64,000 nt of DNA from Ulva prolifera (Eukaryota > Chlorophyta > Ulvophyceae > Ulvales > Ulvaceae): contig CM041199.1 in NCBI GenBank assembly GCA_023078555.1, positions 7,011,315-7,075,314 on the forward strand. Direction: 5' to 3'. A program made the translations under genes and the position numbers. A model generated the notes under the pieces. The model saw nothing but the letters and a program-made list of their open reading frames with translations. It was not told the origin of the DNA and did no database searches. Positions 47,070-58,594 of this stretch are shown one piece after another. Position 1 is the stretch's first letter. Each line of letters begins with the position of its first letter.

Positions 47070-48386
47070 TCGCCCCCTGTATCAACTGCTAAAATTTCCA
47101 AGCTGACATCAACTCACAACACGAGCAGCAGCAAACAATCCTTTCGAGTCCAGCACACTGCTGTCACATAATCCTCACAGCCTTTGTGCGTCAGGTCCAC
47201 CTGACACATTTTTGACTCCAATGCAGCTTGGTTAGGTGCACCTCTGTTGCGAGATACATAGACTTTGCTCGCTGTCCGGATGGTGGATACTCGTCCAAGG
47301 TGCTGAACAATAACCAAGATGCAGCCACGGTTTTTCTGTCGGATGAAACTCGCCGTTTCCAATCATAGTTGCATGCCAGTGTCACCATTTACACCATTGC
47401 AGTGGAGCCACTTCAACACTCCGACAGCCAGTTACTGAAACACAGCATCGCTTCGCAACCACCACCGCCACAAATGGACAGGAACCAGTCCCCGCATGTT
47501 CCCCATCCCCACGGCCAACATGCCAGGATGTGCCTCCCGTACTCAGTGTTGCCAGGCACTCACTCGCTTCATCCACCTTCGCCCACTCTGGCCAGGGCCC
47601 ATCTCCTACAGGTGGCCGCTCCCCTCGCAAAGTGTTGTCCTGCGGCTCGTGGGCATGGCTCGTATGCTGCACTGGGCGGCACCACCAAACGATTCCAACT
47701 GCTAAACATCACATTGTCTCGTAGGTGGTGCCATCATCCGTCAGAGCGCCACAGCAACACCGCCAATGGAAGTCATTCCTGTGAGGACAATAGGGCTGCA
47801 TCTGGGTCAAACGCCCTCTCCATCTGCACACAACTGCTCGATCACATACAAGCGAACATCACCTGGAGCATGGGGTGAATGGCGTGAATGCTGCTGATAG
47901 TCACAGGCAGCTGGCTGCTTCCACACCATCAATTTCTTAAATGCAGTTTTGGGGCTGTCCATCCCCGTCCAAGCAACCAGATCCCCCCGGGGAAGCAGCA
48001 CGGCCAAAGCACGTTCAGCTGAACATTCCTGCGCGCCCACAGCGAGAAAAGGGGCGCAACTACACCTGCCCATGCGCCCTGAATAACGTCTACCAACCTG
48101 AGTTCAACACCGTCTACCGTCAGAAGTTTTCCAAACAGACCAGAATGGGATTCTCCTCCAGCCAAGAACAGCCAAGCCCAACATGACCAAGCACCATGAC
48201 TCAAAGCCCCGCGCTGATGTATACACACCACTCCGCCCAGCGTGCATAGACACAGTGAACACGAATGCAGCAGCTCTCGACCATGTCATCTATGCATCCA
48301 GGGGCTCCAAACTACCAGCAGCCCACATCGTCCTGTTCATAGACAGACCCGGCATCAGACCAGACGAGAGACACAGGTAGGCGCAC

Positions 48387-50615
48387 CTCGGGCGTGACGC
48401 GGCCGAGCGTCTGCGCCGCCAGCGCGGCCCGGCCGCCGCGCGGCCACTCCTCCTCCGCCCGAACCGCCCCGCGCAGGCGCTGGTTGGTCAGCAGCAGGCG
48501 CGCAACGGTGGCGCGCGCGGCGGCGATGTCGGCGCCGAGCGCCTCTCCCCGCGCACGCACCGCCGCCGTGCGCCGCTGCGCGTCGATCTGCCGCTCCTCC
48601 TGCGCGATCAACCGCTTGTGCACGCTGCGGCGGAAGTCCCCCGCCGCGACGGCGGCCTGCATGCGCTCCACCACCGCTGACTGCCGCACAGCCCATGCAT
48701 GCAGGGCTTGCTGGTGTGCGGTTTCAAAGCGTCCCTAGGGACCAGACTTACCCAGAAGGGATCAAGAGATACAGGGAAGGTAGGTCATTCTTGCAAGCAG
48801 TGTTCCTGCACTGGGGAGGATTACCCGAGAGCCCTGTAGACGCAGGGACGGTCTACATAATTATCACTACGTCCCCTGGTTTGTTGTTGTTTATTGATTT
48901 ACAGCAGGCAGAAGCGCGCCTTCTTGTAGGCTTCCTCGATCGCAGCGGCGCGCGCCCGCCGCGCCTCGGTGCTCTGGCGCCGCAGGCTCACATTCTCCGT
49001 TGCGCAGCGCACGGCGTCGTTGACTGCACCGTCCAGCTCGCGCTTGATCTCGCGCATCAGCGGCATGTACGTCGGGAAGCCGTCGATGAACTGGTCCAGG
49101 GCCCGGCAGTGGATGTGGAACGCGGCGTTCGCGGCCGGGGCCGCGCGGCCGGGGGGCGCGTCCGCCGGGGGTACGCGGGCCGCGGGCAGGCCAGAGCGGC
49201 GGTGCAGAGGGACGGAGTGCGCGTTTGCTTCATAGGTGGCAGCCGCGATGTTGCGCTGAATGGATGCGAGCAGCGCCGGTGTCTCGGTCGCATTCCGTGG
49301 GAAGATCTGGAGCAGGGGCATGAGTGAGGCCACTGCTGCCACGGACTACAAAAAATGACTGTGCTATGTGGCGTAAGGAACCCAACAAGTGAGCAGCTAG
49401 CTGTGAGCTGCGTCGCCTGCAGCTTGCACTGAAGCATAGCTGTGGTAGTACAGCTGTGGATTTGATGCCATTTGGAGCAGAGGTGGGCATTTTGATGAGA
49501 TACGTATGGGAGGTCCAGGCTGCATGTGGATGATTGTCCCTTGGTGGGGTCTGCTGCGGAACACCGCTATTGGATTGGCCTTGAAGTAGTTATCTATGGC
49601 CTCGGGGCTGCGGCCATGGAGTGTGATGACGGCCACAGAGGTGGTGGTAACTTGCTGGATGCTTCTGCGGATTGGACACAGGGTCTTCGAGAACGGCGCC
49701 CGGACAAGAGCAACGAGTGCGTGTCGTCGTCAGATGCAGGAAGGCAAAATCATGGGAACAAGGTCGGCTGGACATTGTCGTTGGCAGCGATGCCAACATG
49801 TACACGTGCTGCGTTTGAATTCATACATACAGAGCACTGTGCGATATGCAGTATGAAGTCGTTCGTAGAGGCTCGTGGAGTGCACATATGTGTAGCTCCC
49901 ATCACCTAGCAGCTAGAACTGTGGGGCCATGTACAGTTGGACAATTCTACTAATTAACATGCTGATTATGCACTTGCCACGAAAAACTACTCTCGAATGA
50001 GAACAAAATCTCCATAACAGGCGTGTAGGTCATCGCCCGTCTGACCTGCTGCAGAGCGTACCGCCACATCTGCCTGGCTGACAGCAGTGACACTCGTTAG
50101 CGGGGCGCACTGACACGTACTTCAAGCAATCAAATCAAGCAACAAGCAGGACTTGTAGGACAGGGCTTGCCAAATTTATTCGGAAAGTTCAATGCTGTGA
50201 TAACGTGGGGAGGCGGTGCAGGTCAAGCTCCGATAAGCTCCGGTAGCAGTCAGGAGAAAAGTGCCTACAAAGTGCTGTTTCGCTTCCGGAGAAATGATGA
50301 ATTGTACAAGAATCAAACCTCCACATATCCAAAGTCAGTAGAATCGGCCTGCTTCCTACCGTGGTGGCGTAGACCATCGCCTTGGCCGTTTGACCATGTT
50401 GGTGCTTGCCCCTTTGCCGCAGCTGCCAGCAGTGACTGCATTTCAGACGTAACATGTGCAAATAGCTGCTTCTCTGTGACATGTCTGTTGCAGTTGAGCC
50501 AGTTTATGCTGGAAGTGGAGCCCCGTGTGCTCGGCCTGGTCCCTGTGACCGGTGGGCTCGAGCCCCGCGTCGGCATCCACTGATCAACATCCTCTTTCAC
50601 ACTTTCGACGTCCAT
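48387..50615 (-). CDS. TSNAXIP1: TSNAXIP1-like coiled-coil protein (candidate gene model)
   Basis: Resembles translin-associated factor X-interacting protein 1, linked in animals to cilia and male germ cells. The proposed first exon, 50615-50360, starts MDVESVKEDVDQWMPTRGSS and ends at GTAGGA. An exon from 49,345 follows TTTTTTGTAG and carries the family landmark ALDQFIDGFPTYMPLMREIK, then a charged helix to EEAYKK near 48,915. Exon 48680-48387 follows GCGGCAG, is a long coiled coil (VVERMQAAVAAGDFRRS onward) and ends at GTGCGC. A possible extra exon lies near 49,636-49,420 (PLLQMASNPQLYYHSY). The join at 48,915 would need a GC donor (AAG/GCGCGC). The C-terminus is not located. Confidence 0.55.
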
Positions 50616-52429
50616 AGCGTATGCCTGCTCCAGGATGATTCGTCTATTGCATCTTACATATCCAAATCTGCAAACATACGCCAAAACTGTTGATGACTGA
50701 CGTAGCTAGAGTCCCCTCGTGTGCAAACAGAGCTGTTTCAGGACACTCTTCATATTGTTCACTGTGTACAGTCGCGGCAGAAATCCAGCAGAGTAGGGAA
50801 GAAACATGTCGCTGTGAACGCTCATTCTCGTCGTTGGCCAGTACTTCAGAAACATCTGGCGTACCTGTTGCAGCGGCATGAGAACGGATTGCATGGACTA
50901 AGCGGATCGATGCCAGCAGGCAAGTGCCGAGTTCAGAGCCCACAACACTGTGGCGAAGCTTATGATCAACTACAGTCGCAGCAATGTTGAACCACGATCA
51001 GCATCGTCACCGGTGCAGGAGAGCGAGATGTGGGCACTCCACATCGGCTTCAGCTCGTGATCTGGCGTGGGCACCTTTAGCCTACCCGTACGAAGGCAGA
51101 GCTACCTTCTAGGCGGAAATGTACACTGTCTACACAGGTAATGCGACAGCGATGCCTCCGAACGTGATGCCAGCAGTCGCTCGATTCGAGCAGAAAACAC
51201 GAGAACAAGTGCACAGGGGTGCCTGGCTGCATAAAAATTTTAGTTTCACAAGCATATGAATTCGAGCGCAAGTCCAGTTGGCTTGCGATGTGCCCGGCAT
51301 GTCTTTGACGACTGCGCACTTGCATTGCATGATCACACACGTCGGCTCGCTACAGTGTTGGCTGCGCTTACGCCGGCGCACTTGCTTTGTATTTCAATGC
51401 TGTGATTGCAGCAGCACCTAGCGCGAGCAAGCCGGTGGATCATGCGGGGTGTTTCAGAGTGTTATGTGTAACAATCAAGGGCAAAGAGCACTCGCTTGCT
51501 GTGCTAGCTTGACTCATTCCCCCGCAATGCTCGGTCTCAGCTGGGAGTGTCAAGCCTGTGCTTCTCCGTTTTGTAGCATGCTGTCGCATTTGTTTCACAA
51601 TACGCCCATACTTCAGAAATGGTGATGTTGTGACGCTAAGGTCGTCTGGAATGCGCATTGTTGCAAACATTGCGTTGCTCGCGTCGTAATCCAGATCATG
51701 ATTCTGAGGTGGCATCTCCGGGATGTTACTATGTGTGTTGATTGAGACTGTCCTTGATTAGCCTGAGTTGTTTGCATTGACAAAGCAACTCAGGCATGGA
51801 TTTTGTGGCGCTTGGCCTGCACCGAACCAGGGCAAGTGAAGGTATACGCGTCAAAAATGCCGTGGTGTGTCTAACAAAAAATAGCATATCCTGCTCTCAT
51901 CAGATTTTGGGCGTCATGTACGGGGGATCAGGTCAACATCTAGCCAGTATCAGCGAACATCGTGAAGCGGTCCGAAGCATTGCGAGCGACTTCATGGTTG
52001 CCATTGGCAGTGCGTTCAATTGGCAGGTGCCAGTGCTACGAGCACATGTAGACGATGCTGGAGCCTGTGTAACCATCCCGACAATGAGACACGATTGCAC
52101 AGCTGCGCGGTCGAACGCAAAGAGGATGCATGCGTGTGCGACGAGTCGGTGGTTCATGCGGGCATAGCTTCGGCGTCCTTCCAGTCGCATGCAAGTAGGA
52201 CCACCTAGTGTTCACCTGCAACCCCGTGCCTCACGAGCAAATTGTCAGCAAACCGAGCTTACCAGCAGCCCAGGACAAAAGCACAGTCGGGCTGAGTGTT
52301 TGTGAACTAAACGCCTGTCACGCCTTCCACATCCTTTGCTCCGTGCCTGTGTTGTCCGGCTCCCCCTGGGGCAAACACTCTAGTTTCCGCCAACAGAGAT
52401 TTTTGCACGCCTTCCTCCAGCTCATTTCG
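50616..52429. other. Interval between TSNAXIP1-like and Kelch genes
   Basis: A 91-codon ATG-started minus-strand frame at 51,715-51,440 (MPPQNHDLDYDASNAMF...) reads like a first exon, but I could not extend it. Another minus-strand segment near 50,880-50,720 contains DVSEVLANDENERSQRH. No family is recognised. The rest looks non-coding. Confidence 0.4.
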
Positions 52430-55400
52430 ATGGAAGCCTCAGCGTTGGAAGCTGGCCTTGGCGGTCCGAAGCCAAAGAGCCGGAAACGCACATACATGTT
52501 CGCTGGTTTAGCGCTTATCATTCTCATTGTCGTCGGTGTGGGAGTGGGGGTCGCGGTGTCACGACTATCGTCGGTATGCTTACCTCTGAAGCGTTTGATC
52601 CTCCTGTATGGGATTCTATGCCTTTAGTGTAGAGCGGTCGGATGACATTCGACGCGCGCTTCTCCGCATTATCTCCATCCAGAGATACATCCCTCCACCA
52701 TGACGAGGTCAGACAAGCTAGGACATCGACGCATAGCTATGCTGATTCCCTTCGCACAAGATGCATGCTTGTGTTGCCCTCGCCTGGTATCCGCTACAGT
52801 ACTGTGAACATGTTGGTTATTGCGTACTCGCTCTCACTGATGTTTGCGGATCCATGCAGCCCGAAATTTCCATCTACATAGTATTTAGTAATGTTTTCAT
52901 GTTGTTCAAGGGGACATATTTACAGCTGCGTGCATTCCTTGCTCCGGTGATCGCACACGCACGATTACCCACCACGATATAACAGCATTGCATGGCGCAT
53001 ACAGGATGATGATAGCTCGCCGGACTCCGTTGGCTCCGGTGAAGGGACCGCTGCAGCAAGTGAGCGCGATATCGACGGACAAGGATCCGCTTCACAAGGG
53101 GAACAGGAAGGGGCAGTCGTGGATGATACACCTGAAGACAGTGCCGACGGTTACGACGAAGGTGAAGAGACTGACAGCGATGTTGACACTGTAGCAGATC
53201 TGCCCGCTGTGGGCCCCGCTGAAACGACCGTGGGTGACTTGGTGCCTGGTGAGACTGCACTGGACGGTGTCGAGGCACCGGGTCCGGTCGTTATGACATC
53301 AGACGATTCAACAGCTTCACCTGCAGGAGCTGATGGACCTGATGGCCTACTTGCACCCGAGTCAGTGGACGGTGTAGCACCAGTGGTCGAGCCTGTTGCT
53401 TCACCTCCTGTTCAAGCACTGCCAGTAGCACCGATTCCAACTGCGATCCCGACCGTTCCTGCACCAGCTCCCGCACCGACGCAGCCTCCAGCACCAGCGC
53501 CACTGCCGGTGCCAGCGCTAGCACCAGCTCCAGCTCCAGCACCTCCACCAGCACCAGAGCTATTTGCACTCGGACCACCGAACACCTGGACACCCCTCAA
53601 AGATGTTCCTCTTTTCATGGGTGAGACATCTTTCAGTGTACCAGCTGCCTGTGGAACCTTCATGTTCTTTCAGTGTGGAGTCATCGGCGTGACTGGCATG
53701 CAATCCCCTCAGTGCCATCTAGTCTATCTCATTGCATCCGTGTGGTCATCCACCACGTTGTCGTGCCTACTGCCATGCGGTCACGCCGCCCGTCAGGGAG
53801 TGCCGTCCGGCGAGAGCTCAGGACCCACGTATGGCAATGTGCACAGCAGTCATCCACCCTTGCGGCCTGTCCATTCAACATGACCCCACTCTCATCCTTT
53901 CCATGATCAGCATCAGGCATCCATGCGGACCATCGCACCATGTTGAGCATTATGCATTTTCTGTCGCAAGTCAACTGCTTTCAGCAACTCTGGGCCGCTT
54001 GGCACCGGACCGCAGAAATTTTAAGAGTAGTCCTCATGGCGTATCTGTATTTCACCATTGTCACCGCAGTGTTACATCGCACATGCATCATGACTGTAGC
54101 GCCTCATCAGCATCTCGGAACTTGCCAACTACACTGTCCTGCATACCCATGTTAGTTGCCCGGTGAGCAGCATACTCTGCCAGTGCCGTTGCAAGAGCCA
54201 CAAGTCTCAATCGCAGCACCAGCGCCAGGTGTGACATCATGGTAATATGAACACTACACCACTGGATCATCACACCATCACATGTCGCATGAAATGTATT
54301 TTCTGCACGTTGTGGAAGTGGCCTGTTGCGTGGGTCTGGTCTCCGAGCCGCTTCGTGTTCCCTCGTGTTGCTGTCTTGCACATGCTTCCCAGCGCTTCAT
54401 CCACAGCTGTGGGGTTACTTCCGGCTCACGTTGCTTGCAAAACTCCGCAACCACTGATTCACACCTCGCAAACAGAGCCAGTGAGAGTGGTGTACAAATC
54501 CCCATGTGTTTCCTGCGGAGTCACCCATGCCATGCAGGTGAGGTGTCGTCCGCGATCCTGACACTCAACGGGGTCGACTACCTCATTGTTGTCGGCCAGC
54601 ACCCACGAAAGGACCCAGACTTTGAGGAGGTCGACGGTGTGACGATGATCTACAACATCGCCGAAGAGACATGGGTCCGCGGCGCGAAACGGCCGTCTGT
54701 CGGAGACCACCATGCGTCGGAGGTGATTGACAACAAGATGTACCTCTTCGGCGGCCTTAAACTCGGACAGAAGGACGTCCAGGTTGGGGAGCTGTTTGAG
54801 TCAAATACCGGCGTTGACATCAAATGGGAGATCAAGGGCAGCATTCCGGTGCCCAGCGGCTCGGGGTCGTCGGCCCTCATTGATGGCCTGGTGCGGAGCT
54901 GGTCTTGAAATGATCCACAGTGCTGCACCTGTTCGAGCATGACTTCTATGAGATCTTTAGCAATCGCGCATGCATTGTATTCTCCATGCATGCCGTGGAG
55001 CATGTCCTGCTTGAATTTCGTTGCAGGCAGTCCGCCCGTGACGTCAGTGCTGACCCTGGAAGACACGAGAGCCGCATGGGACATTCAGCGACACCAGCAG
55101 ATGCCAGATTTCCGTTGACCACCCACGCACCCAAATTTCCGTGTGCTAGCCCTCAGGAACCTCCTGTCACCAGGGTCGCGATTGTACGTCACCTGTCGTA
55201 AACTGCACAATGCACAGCTGCCCCCTGGTGCCGCCAGAGTCTCAACAGCCACTCCGGCTCGACATCAAGCTTGGCCCTTGCTCAGGCTCCACTGGTACCC
55301 CCTTGCAAATGACCTCCCGGAGACCATCGCAGGTGTACCTCTGCGGCGGAGTCAACGAGGCGAACACCGACACGATCACTGACTGCGCGGCGTACAACCC

Positions 55401-56413
55401 GGTCACCGAGACTTGGGACACGAGCGTCGAGGACATGCCGACCGGCATGGGCCGCAACCACGCCGCGAGCTGCACCGACGGCACCCGCCTGTACGTCCTC
55501 GGCGGCCGCGACGGCAAGAACATCGTCGGGGAGGGCTTCGCGGACACGCAGATCCTGACCCCCGGCGTCGGGTGGAGCACCGGCACGCCGATGCCGTTCG
55601 GCCGTGGCGGCACCGGCAAGGCGGTGTACCACGACGGCAAGTGCTACGTGTTTGGCGGGGAGGTGTGGGAGTTCATCTCGCCGAGCACGGAGCTCAAGGT
55701 GAACTCGCTGCGCACGGTGTACTCGGTGGACGTGTACGACATCGCAACGGACTCATGGTCGCAGGCGAAGGTGCGGCCACGCGCCATGCTGCACCGCTGC
55801 AGGGCGCAGGCAATGCTGCGCTGCGTTGTTCTCTGGTTTTGCTCTGAACTTCCGGCTGCTGCAAGCTGTGATTGTCTGTGCCGCGCGGATCGATGAATTC
55901 GCAGAAAGTGGTGCTGGTGTTGGTCATCTCTGGGAACGACTGTGGCCGCTTGCTTTACCTCAAGAGAATTCATGCACCAGGTACGTGACAGCATGGCTTG
56001 TGAGTGTGAAGCCGGAAAGTCTGCACTTGCAGCTGATGGGCATCCATGATTGTCACATTGTCAATGGTACCCGATGGCAAGGGTGGTGCACCGCTTGTGC
56101 TCCCTTGTGCCTTGCCCCAGCACGTACATATGCTGGCCCTGTAGCTCGCTGCATGGTCAGTGCTGCAGGCTAGCACTGTGTGGCCACTTCGGCCCATTCA
56201 TGAGGCTGCAGCTGTGGCGGACATCAGCTCGACATGTCGCGTTGTACTCGATGATGCTCTCGAATGACCAGGACTGCTTGCGTGCAGGACATGCCTCAAG
56301 GCCTACACGGCATGTTCCCCATCAAGTACGGCGGCGTTGTCTTCATCACTGCCGGTGGCACAGAGGCCGAGTACTCGCAGAGCCAGTTCCATCTGGCGTA
56401 CAACCTTCCCTGA
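52430..56413 (+). CDS. Membrane-anchored Kelch-repeat protein
   Basis: Exons 52430-52573, 53005-53674, 54538-about 54,885, about 55,027-55,110, 55333-55770 and 56288-56413. Exon 1 encodes a basic N-terminus and one membrane helix (AGLALIILIVVGVGVGVAV), giving a type II anchor. Exon 2 is an acidic then Pro/Ala-rich stalk leading into WTPLKDVPLF. Exons 3-6 carry Kelch blades: YLFGGLKLG, YLCGGVNEANTDT with NPVTETWD, YVLGGRDG, YVFGGEVWEF with DIATDSWSQ, and FITAGGTEAEYSQSQFHLAYNLP at the end. Exons 1-2-3 and 5-6 join in phase. The exon 3-4 join needs phase 1, which fits a GC donor (GATG/GCCTGG) rather than the nearby GTGCGG, and the exon 4 end is unresolved. Function is unknown; Kelch propellers usually bind proteins or glycans. 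Confidence 0.75.
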
Positions 56414-56599
56414 CGAGGGTGAGGTAATAATCGGGCATCACTGCCGCACCTGCCGGCAATGGGGGACCTGGGAGCCAGGCGGGGATCACATAACCAGGCT
56501 GTACAACGAACCAGTGTATTTGAGTCCACTGCATGCCGTGTGAAGCAGGAGGGCTGCGCGAGCAGCTTGTGGATGGTGTGTATCCGGTGTGCAGCGGAG

Positions 56600-57370
56600 G
56601 ATGAAATATGGGCTCTGCAACTGAGCAATGCATGTTGCCATCACCACGAGGCTCGAGCTGTCCATGCACGACCGCAGCAGGTCCAGCAGCCGCGGGGTCG
56701 CGTTCGCCTCCCGGGTCTCGTCCTGGGCGCAGATCGGCTGAGACGTGCCGGCGCTGCCGTGGCCGAACAGGCGACGGCAGGACATTTCACAGGCACGGGC
56801 ATGCTCCTGCAGCCCTGCTTATTTCGTAGAGCAATATGTCGCACTGGGAGAGCATATCTGCTGATGGGCTGGCAGCATGAGCGCGACCTGATCTGACCCC
56901 TGGCGCGAGAGGGTGCGGGGTGAACGGCATTCTGCAGACACAGCTACTCAGATCGGCATCACCTCCCAGGTAGGATTAGAACTGGTATTTTGCCAGATGA
57001 TAGAGTAGCTGACAACGCATGATGCCATGGGTGGTCTGCCCGTGGATCGTGGTCTGGAGATGAAGTATCGAATGTCAGAGATCCTCCATCAGTCAGAAAC
57101 TCTGTCAGTGTGTCAGTAAGTAGGTGCACATAGGCAGGCGTGTAAGGCAAACAGGAATGGTATAGCAGTGTCCATGCCACAGGATCACCCTCTGCAGACC
57201 CGATATGTTGCATTGCTGCTGGGCTGTTCCAAGGCCATACATACATGCGCATGAGCAAGACGTAAACATTTCTGATAACTGTCATGTCTTGAGATAGCCT
57301 GACACAAGTTCGAAGGTTGTCGGCCCAACCCAGCCGCAAAATTTCGCAGAAGTAACACGTCCACTTCATG
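56600..57370 (-). other. Possible minus-strand exons downstream of the Kelch gene
   Basis: A segment near 56,741-56,650 follows GTCTCAG, reads CAQDETREANATPRLLDLLR and ends at GTGATG, like an armadillo-type helix exon. A 136-codon ATG frame at 57,369-56,959 contains LLYHSCLPYTPAYVHLLTD. Neither could be tied to a family or to the other. Confidence 0.3.
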
Positions 57371-57961
57371 CAGAGTAACAGTCCTTCAAAGACACCAGCC
57401 TTGTAGAATCAGCCAGTTGATTGGCACAGCGCCATAACATTTTCGTGATATATTCCTTGATTACCCTGGCAAATGATCGTCCAGCGTGTGGTTGTTTACA
57501 CCGTTTCGATGAAGAAAGCGTGTTTCATCACTCAATCACCACTCATGAGCTCTTGAAATTGATTCTGATACAGTTTCACGATATTATGTATTAAAATAGG
57601 AGAGCCAGTGCAAGAGATTTTCGGGGTGGAAGGAGTTGGGGCCTGCTGCACTCCATCTACGCCAGTGCACGACTCTCGGTGATCAGTGTGGCATTGGTGC
57701 AGCCTGGAGTTGCGTGTCGGGTCAGCCTGCAGCGATTCACATGGTACCTCCGGGGCACCGGAATTTCGTTTTTGTTTTCTACCATACATTGCAGTGACTA
57801 CGCTTGAATGGCCGCGCTGTTTCTTTCGTTGATCACGTTGTGCCGCTGGCCACACGACCTGGCTGCGATAGGCAGGGCCTCATCCTCAATTAACTAATCA
57901 CCTGTCACATTGAACGTGTCTGACTGTGATCGTGGCCTGTCTGTCTTCTGTGTAGGTGGGT

Positions 57962-58594
57962 ATGGACAGCCCGGCATGGCAACGTCTCCGGGAGAAGTTC
58001 TCTGGCCTGTTTGAACCAGTAGATGCAAGAGCGCCACCGCCGGAACCCCCCAAAGAACTGAAGAAATGGGCGTGGGACGTGTCGGCCGTAGTGACGATGG
58101 TGATGACATATTCAGGATTCCTGGAGTACCAGAGACTCCGAGGTGAGCCCATTGTCATTCCTAAGGAGCTGCCCCCGGCTCTTCATGACATGTACCTTCG
58201 CAATCAACAAAGTGGCCAGCTGTCGAAGATAGCCTCCCGTGCGCTGGTGGGTGGGTGGCATGCTCTGGTGTTCGGTGGCCTCTTCTATGGCATAGATACA
58301 GTATCTGCCATTGCTCGGGATGAGGAAGACCTGGCCAACGCAGCTCTGAGCGGGCTGATCACTGGGAGCCTTTATGGCTCTCTGATTCCCGGGAACTTTG
58401 TTTTTCGGACGACTAGGATGTTGTTGGGTGGGGCAATCGGTATAGCAGCTGGCTCTGCTGTGGGTTACCTCCAGCATGATCTCACACAAAGCCTGTCTCA
58501 GCCAGAGAGTGCGGAGTCACCAGCAGCGATGATTACAAATGTGAAGAGGCATGTCCCAGTTGTGGATAGTGCTCCGGAGGAGCGGGGAGGGTGA
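57962..58594 (+). CDS. TIMMDC1: TIMMDC1-like Tim17/22/23-family protein
   Basis: Single coding exon of 210 residues from the ATG at 57,962; the frame is open for two codons upstream to a CTGTGTAG that could be an acceptor or 5' UTR. Four hydrophobic segments are visible: about 43-60 (VSAVVTMVMTYSGF), 98-115 (ALVFGGLFYGIDTVSAI), 127-140 (AALSGLITGSLYGS) and 154-171 (LGGAIGIAAGSAVGYL). The Gly-rich helices and spacing fit the Tim17/22/23 superfamily. The pair FYGIDTVSAIARDEEDLAN...GLITGSL resembles animal TIMMDC1, a mitochondrial inner-membrane factor for complex I assembly. A chloroplast or mitochondrial carrier-type relative is the alternative. It ends in a polar tail (SAPEERGG). Confidence 0.7.
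   Translation: MDSPAWQRLREKFSGLFEPVDARAPPPEPPKELKKWAWDVSAVVTMVMTYSGFLEYQRLRGEPIVIPKELPPALHDMYLRNQQSGQLSKIASRALVGGWHALVFGGLFYGIDTVSAIARDEEDLANAALSGLITGSLYGSLIPGNFVFRTTRMLLGGAIGIAAGSAVGYLQHDLTQSLSQPESAESPAAMITNVKRHVPVVDSAPEERGG

Larger units (their letters stand above)
45012..48386. other. Repeat-bearing region upstream of ZNG1, no clear gene
   Basis: Contains the inverted dispersed repeat pair listed separately and a 17-bp doublet (GATCGCAGGCATCAGGT) near 45,475. Open frames up to 169 codons (47,369-47,878, plus) lack domains. A minus-strand segment near 48,190-48,055 (FGKLLTVDGVELRLVD) could be a 3' exon of the TSNAXIP1-like gene but is unproven. Confidence 0.5.

Noticed and set aside
53291..53663. 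Minus-strand Leu/Val- and Gly/Ala-rich frames
   Set aside because: Antisense shadows of the Pro/Ala-rich stalk of the Kelch protein.
55242..55847. Several long frames on both strands over Kelch exon 5
   Set aside because: High GC at third positions opens shadow frames; only the frame with Kelch Gly-Gly motifs is real.
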